Below, in pieces: positions 1 through 6,376 of a DNA stretch of 8,130 nucleotides. Both the position numbers and the translations under genes were made by a program. Origin of the DNA: an uncultured Mycoplasmatota bacterium (GTDB taxonomy: Bacteria > Bacillota_I > Bacilli_A > RF39 > UBA660); contig CANSDD010000072.1 in assembly GCA_947645535.1 (NCBI GenBank), positions 1 through 8,130 on the forward strand, in the 5' to 3' direction. The notes below the pieces were generated by a model. The model was not told the DNA's origin. It saw only the letters and a list, made by a program, of their open reading frames with translations, and did not search any database. Numbering within the stretch: position 1 is the stretch's first letter; each line of letters begins with the position of its first letter.

Positions 1-401
1 ATTTTTCCAAATCTTTCAGCACCACTATGAGATATACCATCTTTTTTGGGAGTAGATAATTCAGTTAATATATATTGTCCTTTTAATCCACTTCTATCAA
101 CATCTGTTCTTATCTCATCCCATACATAAATTAGTTCCTTTTGTCATTCATCTATCAACTTATTTTTTTTCCCTTCTAAAATAATCTTAGGTGATATTTT
201 AGCAAGTTCTACTTCATTTTATTTTTCCCAAGTCTTGACATGAAACAATGTTTCCCGATTGGCATGATATCTTTCTGCCCATGTTTTTCTAGAATACTTA
301 GAACACTCTATACATATTACGACAAATAATCTTAAATATTCTTTAATTTTTTCATCAACAACTCTTTTTTTATACTTTTTTATCTTTATATCATCACCCA
401 T
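1..401 (-). pseudogene. Broken AAA_14/DUF4143-type ATPase gene, 5' part
   Basis: Reading the minus strand through two in-frame stops (TAA at 219-221, TGA at 144-146) gives one continuous protein-like reading that runs off the window edge. Downstream of the stops it contains KLIDE-stop-QKE, then IYVWDEIRTDVDRSGLKG, QYILTELSTP and HSGAERFGK. These match, from memory, the family pattern LIDEWQ..(I)WD.(I)R..VD..G..GQFILTGS.TP....HSG.GR of ATP-binding proteins with AAA_14 and DUF4143 domains, often of toxin-antitoxin-like or unknown role. The usual P-loop (EGPKWCGKT) is present only as ECSKYSRKT, so both glycines are lost, and the Walker B region LIDEW is cut by TGA at the Trp position. No ribosome binding site is seen before the ATG at 401. 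The gene is therefore a decayed remnant, and the 60-residue open frame at 219-401 is not a functional gene. The family call is by motif recognition only. Confidence 0.78.
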
Positions 402-420
402 TCATTATTCATATCATACT

Positions 421-449
421 AAAAAAGGATTAAAAATCAATTTCAATCC
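421..449 (-). terminator. Intrinsic terminator of the van operon
   Basis: On the minus strand 427-449 can fold into a 9-bp stem (G-C, G-C, A-T, T-A, T-A, one G-T wobble, then three A-T) with a 5-nt TTGAT loop. It is followed directly by six T residues (426-421). It lies about 40 nt after the racemase stop, as expected for the end of the operon, and separates the operon from the broken ATPase gene on the same strand. Confidence 0.75.
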
Positions 450-488
450 GTGACTTTTCAACAATGTATTCCGTGATATTTTTTAAAT

Positions 489-1622
489 TCATTCTGTAAT
501 TTTTTCATACTTATATATTCTATGTAACCTAGTTCCTAATCTACATAACAACTCATAGCTTGCGCTTCTAGCAAAATCTGCTACTAAATCTGCTGTAACT
601 TTATCTCCAATCAATGTTACAATATCCCCTACCTTTACTTCTATATCTTTTATATCAATCATAAGTATATCCATACATATTCTTCCTATTACAATTGCTT
701 TTTTACCATTTATTATTACAGGTACATTCTTACCTGATAAATTTCTTGGATAACCATCTGCAAATCCAATTGATGCAGTCGCAATTTTCAACTTTTTTTC
801 AGCTCTAAATATTCTTCCATAACCTACTGTCTCACCTTTTTCAATTGTTTTTACACTTGTTATTCTCGCTTTTACAGTTAAAACTGGTTTTAAATCTAAT
901 TTTAATTTTGGATTTTCTACTAATTTATTATGCGTTCCATACATCAAACTTCCTATTCTAACATAATCACAAATAACTTCTGGATAATGTAATAATCCAT
1001 AACTACTTTGTATATGCGTACTTCCTACATTTATATTTTTTTTCTTTAAAATATCAATAATATCAAAATATCTTTTTATCTGTAACTTAGTGAATACTAC
1101 ATCTTCTTCTAAAAGACTATCTACTGCACACAAATGTGTATATATTCCAAGAACATCTAACGTTTCATTCTTATATATTTCTTTTATCAAAGAAATATTT
1201 TGATAAGAAATACCGTTTCTATTCATTCCAGTATTTATCTTAATATGAACCTTTACTCTATAACAACTATCCATCAACTTCTTTGCATAGTCTTCATCTA
1301 CAACTGTTTGAATTAAATCATATTCTATCACATATTTCATAAGCGAAATATCTGTATAACCAAAAATTAAAATATTTCCAACTATACCATTTTTTCTTAA
1401 TGTAATTCCTTCTTCTAAAGTTGCAACCGCAAAATCATAAATTCCAATATCATTTAAATATTTACTTACCTCTACTAATCCATGACCATATGCGTTTGCT
1501 TTCACTACTGCTATTATTTTTGTATATTTAGAAATTGCCTGTTTAATTTCCATAATGTTATATTTTAAATTATCTAAATTTACTTCTATCCAAGCCCTAC
1601 TTTTCTCTAATTCTTGTAGCAC
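489..1622 (-). CDS. vanTr: VanT racemase part (serine/alanine racemase, PLP enzyme)
   Basis: This is a fold-type III PLP amino acid racemase of 377 residues, the usual length of an alanine racemase. The PLP lysine motif AVVKANAYGHG places Lys41. VRIGSLMYG (221-229), ETVGYGR with the second catalytic Tyr268, and GRICMD (313-318) are also present. In the VanC/E/G/L/N pathways this domain converts L-Ser to D-Ser for D-Ala-D-Ser synthesis. Near the C-terminus (CRLGTRLHR) the residue that aligns with Tyr354 of Geobacillus alanine racemase appears to be Thr364, which would fit a serine racemase; that alignment was done by eye. The start is GTG at 1622, 26 nt inside the preceding membrane gene, with a weak AGG seven bases upstream. 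An in-frame TAG lies shortly before, so it cannot be extended. In most VanT proteins this is the C-terminal half of one protein; separate vanTm and vanTr genes are known in the vanL operon. A plain alanine racemase is the alternative. Confidence 0.9.
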   Translation of the reverse strand: MLQELEKSRAWIEVNLDNLKYNIMEIKQAISKYTKIIAVVKANAYGHGLVEVSKYLNDIGIYDFAVATLEEGITLRKNGIVGNILIFGYTDISLMKYVIEYDLIQTVVDEDYAKKLMDSCYRVKVHIKINTGMNRNGISYQNISLIKEIYKNETLDVLGIYTHLCAVDSLLEEDVVFTKLQIKRYFDIIDILKKKNINVGSTHIQSSYGLLHYPEVICDYVRIGSLMYGTHNKLVENPKLKLDLKPVLTVKARITSVKTIEKGETVGYGRIFRAEKKLKIATASIGFADGYPRNLSGKNVPVIINGKKAIVIGRICMDILMIDIKDIEVKVGDIVTLIGDKVTADLVADFARSASYELLCRLGTRLHRIYKYEKITE

Positions 1623-2586
1623 TCTTACACCTACTTTCTATTTGTTCTATCAATAAAATAAATATATATGTCATAAAAATAACAGCAATATAAATAATCA
1701 TACTATTATTAAAATAAGAATTTTTAGTAACCATTCTAACAATAATCAGAAAAAAAGGATGCATAATATACATAATTGTAGCTCTACTTCTCCATTTCTT
1801 ATCTATGTGACTATGATACCTAACAACTAATTTAAATAAAAAATAAGAAAGTGGGATTAAAGAAAAATACATACTTGTATGTTTTGGTATCTGAAAATGA
1901 TATAAAATCATCCCTTCTATTAACATTACAATAAAGAAAAAGAAAATCAATAATAAATTTTTGTGATAAGATAAATTATTCTCTTCCATCTTGCACATAT
2001 ACCCTATTATTAGAAATATAGGAACATAAAATATTCCATTTCTTGTATAATCAAAAATAGAAAATATAACATGATAAAAAGAAGTAAATAATGAGATATC
2101 TTTTACAATTCCATAATAACTATCTCCAAATAAACCAATGACAAAAGACAATATAACAATTATTTTTGTTATTTTAATAGGGAAATGCTTTAATAAATAA
2201 TAAGTCAACCATACACCAAAAAGAAGGGCTGGAAAATACCAAAGATGATAGAATGTACCATTTATAAAAATATCTTTTAATAAAGTTATAATATTTAAAT
2301 TAGAAAAATATCCATTATAAATATTGATAGGTATATAAACTATACTACTAATAAAATAAAGTTTTAAAATTTTCTTACTATATTCTTTTAGTTTATCTTT
2401 ATTATTTATTACTTTTGGTAATAAATAATAACCCGTAATCATTAAAAAGAAAGGAACACAAATACGAAATAATACTCTTGTAAATACATAATCTATTTGT
2501 TCACTCAAAAAAGAAAAAGGATAAATATGAATTGCAATAATACAAATAGATGTAATAAATCTATCAAAATCTATACTTTTTTTCAT
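1597..2586 (-). CDS. vanTm: VanT membrane part (acyltransferase-3-like, putative L-serine uptake)
   Basis: A hydrophobic 329-residue protein with about ten predicted membrane segments (roughly residues 9-26, 37-56, 76-94, 112-132, 139-157, 183-197, 209-229, 238-256, 269-287 and 293-314). It resembles the N-terminal domain of VanT, which belongs to the acyltransferase-3 family. The early DRF and AIH (His20), NGTFYHLWYFPA (110-120 region), GLFGDSYYG (151-159) and YTRNGIFYVP (180-189) are as in VanTG. In the VanT family this domain is thought to supply L-Ser to the racemase. The gene starts one base after the vanXY stop (TAGTATG), with AAGGA 11-12 bases upstream. It ends with TAG inside the racemase gene, 26 nt after that gene's GTG. 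Together the two frames encode 706 residues, close to a complete one-piece VanT, so this is either a natural two-gene VanT or a frameshifted fusion. The last residues, after IEQIES, look like linker. Confidence 0.88.
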   Translation of the reverse strand: MKKSIDFDRFITSICIIAIHIYPFSFLSEQIDYVFTRVLFRICVPFFLMITGYYLLPKVINNKDKLKEYSKKILKLYFISSIVYIPINIYNGYFSNLNIITLLKDIFINGTFYHLWYFPALLFGVWLTYYLLKHFPIKITKIIVILSFVIGLFGDSYYGIVKDISLFTSFYHVIFSIFDYTRNGIFYVPIFLIIGYMCKMEENNLSYHKNLLLIFFFFIVMLIEGMILYHFQIPKHTSMYFSLIPLSYFLFKLVVRYHSHIDKKWRSRATIMYIMHPFFLIIVRMVTKNSYFNNSMIIYIAVIFMTYIFILLIEQIESRCKSATRIREK

Positions 2587-2587
2587 A

Positions 2588-3310
2588 CTATCTTATTTCC
2601 TTAGTTATTATAAATCCATCTACATTATTTCCAGATATTTGAATATTTTTATCTAATTCTATTTCTTTTTCCTGATATGGAAGATAACAAATTTCATAAT
2701 TTTGATATACAAATGGATTTTCTTGATATTGCTTCAAAAATTCTATATATTCTTCTAAACAAAGATTATAAACTTTCATAATCTCAGAATGTGGATATCC
2801 TACATATCTAAAGTGCCATTCCTCTGCTGATATTCCAGTAATTTGTTCTTTTTCTTTCATATACCTTTCTATAAAACCATATTTAAGAGCCGTTTCTCTA
2901 AATTCATTACAAATTCCAAAATGAGGAAACGATGGTCTTATAAAATCAATCACATCTAGATTTAATCCTAAATCAATTGCAAGGCCTATTTGATGTTCAC
3001 TCGCGTTTGGAGTAGCTACATACTGATATGTAAATTCTTCACCATTTTCTTTTATAGAATCTTCAAATATTTGTTCTTGTTCTTCCTTTGTACGATACCC
3101 ACTTACAGGAACAATTTGGTTAGTAACTTTAATCTCCTTTAATACAAACTGTAAAAATGTATTTGCACTTCTAGAAAATAAAATATTCTCATATTCTTCA
3201 TTAAATGATTCCAATTCCACTTTACTATTTTCTTTTAATGGATAATTTTTATTTACTAAAATTAAATTTCCTTTATGAACATCTTCTTCTTTTAATAAAT
3301 ATGTCTTCAT
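2588..3310 (-). CDS. vanXY: VanXY bifunctional D,D-dipeptidase/D,D-carboxypeptidase
   Basis: A 240-residue zinc peptidase of the VanY/VanXY (M15B) family with no signal peptide or membrane segment, as expected for cytoplasmic VanXY. Motifs in order: VPVSGYRT (68-74, Arg73 likely binds substrate carboxylate), SEHQIGLAIDLG with zinc ligands His106 and Asp113, DFIRP (122-126), YGFIERY (144-150) and EEWHFRYVG with catalytic Glu163 and zinc ligand His166. The N-terminus (KEEDVHKGNLILVN) strongly resembles VanXYG. The family hydrolyses D-Ala-D-Ala and trims the terminal D-Ala from UDP-MurNAc-pentapeptide, so that only D-Ser-ending precursors reach the wall. The start overlaps the ligase stop by four bases (ATGA), with a weak GGGG eight bases upstream, which suggests translational coupling. 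A pure carboxypeptidase (VanY) is less likely given the missing membrane anchor and the overall likeness to VanXYG. Confidence 0.92.
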   Translation of the reverse strand: MKTYLLKEEDVHKGNLILVNKNYPLKENSKVELESFNEEYENILFSRSANTFLQFVLKEIKVTNQIVPVSGYRTKEEQEQIFEDSIKENGEEFTYQYVATPNASEHQIGLAIDLGLNLDVIDFIRPSFPHFGICNEFRETALKYGFIERYMKEKEQITGISAEEWHFRYVGYPHSEIMKVYNLCLEEYIEFLKQYQENPFVYQNYEICYLPYQEKEIELDKNIQISGNNVDGFIITKEIR

Positions 3311-4347
3311 TTTTCTAACCCCAATTCTATGAGCTTATCAATAACTTCACTAAAACGATACCCAATTTCCAATAGCATCAATGGAAATCTACTATGACTT
3401 GTAAAACCTGGAATTGTATTTACTTCATTAAATACAATATTTCCTTCTTTTGTATAAAACATATCAATGCGAGCTAATCCTCTACATCCTAAGATTTGAT
3501 AAATAGATGAGGCAGTTTCTTTTATTTGTTTTCGCTTCTCTTCATCTAATCTAGCTGGTAAATGAATCTTACTTGTTTTTGATGTATACTTTTCCTCATA
3601 ATCAAAAAATTCAGTTTGCAATTCAATTTCATCTACCTCCCCAATAATTAAATCATGATTTCCCATGACTGCACATCCTACTTCAAATCCCTCTATTGCT
3701 TCTTCTACCACAATTTGATTATCATAAGAAAATGCTTTTAAAATTGCGCCTTTTAATTCTTCCAATTTATTTACTTTTGTAATTCCAAAGGAAGAACCTG
3801 CTCTCAGGGGTTTTACAAATATTGGAAATCCAAATTCTAATACATCTTCCCTTATCTTTTCATAAGTTGAATACTGATTGTATAAATAAGATTTAGGTAC
3901 TTTTATTCCATTATTCTTTACTAATTCATGAGATAAAAATTTATTCATTGAAAGTGCTGAAGATATCATATCTGAGCCAACATATGGTAAGTTAATAAGT
4001 TCAAAAAAACCTTGCAATCTTCCATCTTCTCCATTTTTTCCATGAAGAATTGGAAATGCAATATCAATATCTATTTCTTCTTTTGTATCTAAATTGATAA
4101 TTTTATGATTCGTTCTATCTAAAGAAAATGTTATTTTATAAATAGATTCATTCTTCCATTCATCATTTTCTATCTTTGAAATAGGTCCATTGTATAAATA
4201 AAATTCTCCTTCCTTTGTAATTCCTATCATAATAACATCATACTTAGTTCTATCTATATTTTGAAGTACTGAAGTACTTGATATTAATGATACATTATAT
4301 TCGCTAGAACAACCACCAAATATACAAGCAACTTTTATTTTTCCCAT
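3307..4347 (-). CDS. vanG: VanG-type D-alanine--D-serine ligase
   Basis: An ATP-grasp D-Ala-D-X ligase of 346 residues, full family length. The N-terminal substrate loop IFGGCSSEYNVSLISS (9-24) has the EY.VSL form seen in D-Ser ligases such as VanC rather than the EH(D/E)VS of housekeeping Ddl. FPILHGKNGEDGRLQG (98-113), FVKPLRAGSSFGI (177-189) and FNEVNTIPGFTSHSR (306-320) carry the ATP, metal and D-Ala sites. The omega loop FFDYEEKYTSKTSKIHLPA (247-265) is Tyr-containing and close to VanG. It lacks the longer histidine loop of VanA/VanB D-lactate ligases, and the neighbouring racemase also points to D-Ser. The gene starts inside the vanW stop (TAATG) and has AGGAGG seven bases upstream. The product D-Ala-D-Ser replaces D-Ala-D-Ala in peptidoglycan precursors and weakens vancomycin binding. 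Assignment to VanG rather than another D-Ser type (C, E, L, N) is by recognition, not alignment scores. Confidence 0.92.
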   Translation of the reverse strand: MGKIKVACIFGGCSSEYNVSLISSTSVLQNIDRTKYDVIMIGITKEGEFYLYNGPISKIENDEWKNESIYKITFSLDRTNHKIINLDTKEEIDIDIAFPILHGKNGEDGRLQGFFELINLPYVGSDMISSALSMNKFLSHELVKNNGIKVPKSYLYNQYSTYEKIREDVLEFGFPIFVKPLRAGSSFGITKVNKLEELKGAILKAFSYDNQIVVEEAIEGFEVGCAVMGNHDLIIGEVDEIELQTEFFDYEEKYTSKTSKIHLPARLDEEKRKQIKETASSIYQILGCRGLARIDMFYTKEGNIVFNEVNTIPGFTSHSRFPLMLLEIGYRFSEVIDKLIELGLEK

Positions 4348-5165
4348 TATATTTCCTCCTCTATTTTTATATTATCTGGTAATAAATAAGTAATCTCCAC
4401 CATCTCATCATATAATTTCTTTCTTTCTATTTCGTTGTTATTTTCATCTTGTAAAACTTTTATTACAGATACTTTTTCATAGATTTTTTCATTTTTTCTA
4501 ACATATTTAAAATTTTCATTTAAAATAATTCCTTTTTCTTTGACTTCTTCATCTGATAATATTCTTCCTATTATATAAGTATCATCAAAATCAATATCAA
4601 TTTGAAATGTAACATCTGTGGCATTTCTTACTTTTAAATCAAGCCATCCACTATAAATTGTCGCATCAATTCCTTCTAATGAATCCTTATCTGGATTTGG
4701 AAAAGATTTACTTTGATGACCATGCCTTTCTACAATTGTAAGAGGACTCATTAAAAATAAGTAGTATAATAAATTACTAAGTTGACAAACTCCTCCACCT
4801 GTCTTAGGAACAATTTTATCATTTACTAAAACAAGTCCTTTTTTATATTTACCATATTTATTCGCATATTTTGATAAAAAGCAAAAAGAAAATGTTTCGC
4901 CTGGATAAATTAAAATATGATTCATTGTCTGACTAATGATTTTTAAATTATCTACTTTGTTTTTTTGATAAATAATGTCGTAGCCACTCTCTTCATTTAT
5001 CATCACATTCTTACTTTTACACACTTCATAAGATAATAAACTTCCTTTTTTACTAGAATATTTATTTTTATCAAGATACAAATTTATTTGATAACAAAGA
5101 TTTCTTTGCCAAATACGAATAGGAAGTAAAAACGGAAATATTTGTGTAATGCGTTTTCTTTTCAT
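4347..5165 (-). CDS. vanW: VanW accessory protein
   Basis: A 272-residue VanW-domain protein. Recognisable segments are YPGETFSF (87-94), YKKGLVLVNDKIV (107-119), the hallmark GGGVCQLSN (123-131), SPLTIVERHGHQ (140-151) and the DATIYSGWLDLKVRN stretch (167-181) followed by TFQ. The VanW domain occurs in vanB and vanG operons and widely in Bacillota wall-associated proteins; its biochemical role is unknown and it is not essential for resistance where tested. The N-terminus is basic and hydrophobic (residues 1-20, KRKR then FPFLLPIRIW) but no clear signal peptide or membrane segment is seen, so membrane association is only a guess. This is the first gene after the inducible promoter, with GGAGG seven bases before the ATG. 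Its TAA overlaps the ligase ATG by one base, so VanW and the ligase are probably made together. Confidence 0.92.
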   Translation of the reverse strand: MKRKRITQIFPFLLPIRIWQRNLCYQINLYLDKNKYSSKKGSLLSYEVCKSKNVMINEESGYDIIYQKNKVDNLKIISQTMNHILIYPGETFSFCFLSKYANKYGKYKKGLVLVNDKIVPKTGGGVCQLSNLLYYLFLMSPLTIVERHGHQSKSFPNPDKDSLEGIDATIYSGWLDLKVRNATDVTFQIDIDFDDTYIIGRILSDEEVKEKGIILNENFKYVRKNEKIYEKVSVIKVLQDENNNEIERKKLYDEMVEITYLLPDNIKIEEEI

Positions 5166-5177
5166 ATCAATGCCTCC
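5163..5177 (-). promoter_or_regulatory. Strong ribosome binding site of vanW
   Basis: GGAGG at 5177-5173 lies seven bases before the ATG at 5165. It fixes the start of the first structural gene, downstream of the leader hairpin. Confidence 0.8.
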
Positions 5178-5181
5178 AATA

Positions 5182-5237
5182 AAAAAACAATCTTCAAATA
5201 CAAACTAATTGTATCAATAAATAAAAGATTGTTTTTT
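5182..5237. terminator. Leader inverted repeat: terminator or attenuator between vanS and vanW
   Basis: The arms at 5182-5194 and 5225-5237 are a perfect 13-bp inverted repeat (AAAAAACAATCTT / AAGATTGTTTTTT), with a 30-nt interior that holds a second small repeat (ATACAA / TTGTAT). On the minus strand the second arm ends in seven T residues, and on the plus strand in six, so it could act in both directions. It would end read-through from vanRS, yet it also lies downstream of the predicted vanW promoter, so it may instead be a 5' leader structure or an attenuator. The stem is AT-rich, with only two G-C pairs. Confidence 0.6.
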
Positions 5238-5245
5238 AATATTTC

Positions 5246-5251
5246 ATTATA
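5246..5251 (-). promoter_or_regulatory. Promoter -10 box for vanW-vanG-vanXY-vanT
   Basis: An exact TATAAT at 5251-5246. The hexamer 17 bp upstream (TGTTAA) is a poor -35, which fits a promoter that needs an activator. The predicted transcription start near 5239 lies just before the leader hairpin. Confidence 0.65.
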
Positions 5252-5254
5252 AAA

Positions 5255-5272
5255 TTCTTAAGATTTTCTTAA
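5255..5272 (-). promoter_or_regulatory. Putative VanR operator (two TTAAGAA repeats)
   Basis: TTAAGAA occurs at 5272-5266 and again at 5261-5255, so the copies are 11 bp apart, about one helical turn. Such head-to-tail repeats over and beside the -35 region are typical of OmpR/PhoB-family activators, to which VanR belongs. The repeat begins three bases after the vanS stop codon. That VanR binds here is inferred from position and pattern; it is not the VanA-type VanR box sequence. Confidence 0.6.
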
Positions 5273-5275
5273 CAT

Positions 5276-6376
5276 TTATTTTTCTTTGACTGGAAGTTCA
5301 AGTAAAAACTTCATTTCTTCTTCACTAACGGCATTTATAGTTCCGCCATGTAATTCAATAATCTCTTTAGCAATAGCTAGTCCTAGTCCACTTCCTCCTG
5401 TTTTACTTATTCTTGATGTATCCACTCTATAAAATTTTTCAAACAAACGTTTTAACTTTTCATCAGATATTTTTTTGGCTTTATTACGAACAATAATAGA
5501 TACTATACTTTCTTTTTTTTCTACACTAATTTTAATATTTGAATCAGTACTATAATAAACTGCATTTTTAATTAAGTTTCCAAATACACGTGCTAATTTA
5601 TCTGAATCCCCATCTAATATTATTTTCTCTGTTATTTCTAAATGAATTTCTTTTCCATTTTCTTTCAAAATCGGATAAAAATCTTCAATAATTTGTTCTA
5701 ACATTAAATTAAGATTGATTTCTTCTTTTTCTAATATTATTTTTTCTGTATTAAATCTAGCAATATCAAATAATTCATTGATTAAATCTTCTAGTCGATA
5801 AGATTTTTGAAGAGCTACTTCAATATATTTTTCTCTTTGTTCTTTGGGCATATCTTTTATTTCATCTAATAAAGATAAATATCCAATCATAGAAGTTAAT
5901 GGTGTTTTTAAATCATGCGCTAAATAAACGATTAAATCATTTTTCTTTTGTTCATTTTCACGAGCTAATCTTTCATTTTTCATAGATTCTCTTTTTAAAT
6001 GATTCATTCTTCTTTGTATATCATCTAATTCTACTGGAAGATCTACATATTCTACATTGTCATCTAACATTTGATTAGAAGCTTCAGAAATTGCATCTAA
6101 ATAAGAAAACACTTTTTTTAATAATCGATATAATAATATAATTGCTCCTATTAACCAAATTAGAAATGCAAAAAAAACTGTACTTTGGGAAAATATCTTA
6201 TTAAACAAGTGTCTTGCAGTATAATAAAAATTGGGAGATATATTATATACCCATTCAAAATCTAAAGAGCTTAAAATAATGCCTATTATAATAAATAAAG
6301 TAGGAACTAAAATAGTCCAAAGAATCATCCTAAATAAAAAACGAAATAATGTCTTTTGTAATAATTTATCTTTCAA
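5276..6376 (-). CDS. vanS: VanS sensor histidine kinase
   Basis: A membrane sensor kinase, partner of VanR. Numbering from the TTG at 6376 (366 residues): membrane segments at about 17-37 and 67-88 enclose a short outside loop of about 30 residues, followed by a linker, then HisKA with AHDLKTPLTS and phosphorylated His154, and HATPase_c with N-box NLIKNAVYYS (Asn271 region), an F-box (LFEKFYRVD) and GGSGLGLAIAKEI. It autophosphorylates in response to glycopeptide or wall stress and drives VanR. The TTG is preferred because a G-rich stretch (GGGGAGTGGGG) ends seven bases upstream and the overlap with vanR is then only 11 nt. A GTG at 6427 would give 383 residues but needs a 62-nt overlap and adds an unlikely N-terminus. 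The small outer loop resembles VanG/VanC-type VanS. The exact inducer cannot be read from the sequence. Confidence 0.9.
   Translation of the reverse strand: MKDKLLQKTLFRFLFRMILWTILVPTLFIIIGIILSSLDFEWVYNISPNFYYTARHLFNKIFSQSTVFFAFLIWLIGAIILLYRLLKKVFSYLDAISEASNQMLDDNVEYVDLPVELDDIQRRMNHLKRESMKNERLARENEQKKNDLIVYLAHDLKTPLTSMIGYLSLLDEIKDMPKEQREKYIEVALQKSYRLEDLINELFDIARFNTEKIILEKEEINLNLMLEQIIEDFYPILKENGKEIHLEITEKIILDGDSDKLARVFGNLIKNAVYYSTDSNIKISVEKKESIVSIIVRNKAKKISDEKLKRLFEKFYRVDTSRISKTGGSGLGLAIAKEIIELHGGTINAVSEEEMKFLLELPVKEK

Noticed and set aside
144..146. TGA at a conserved Trp position as a sign of the Mycoplasma-type genetic code
   Set aside because: The same pseudogene also has a TAA stop. TGA serves as the normal stop of the ligase and racemase genes, and Trp in intact genes is TGG.
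219..401. 60-residue open frame as an independent small gene
   Set aside because: The reading continues past its stop with recognisable ATPase motifs, so it is the head of a pseudogene. No ribosome binding site is seen.
2588..3310. Calling this gene vanY
   Set aside because: There is no membrane anchor or signal peptide, and the overall sequence and position match VanXY.
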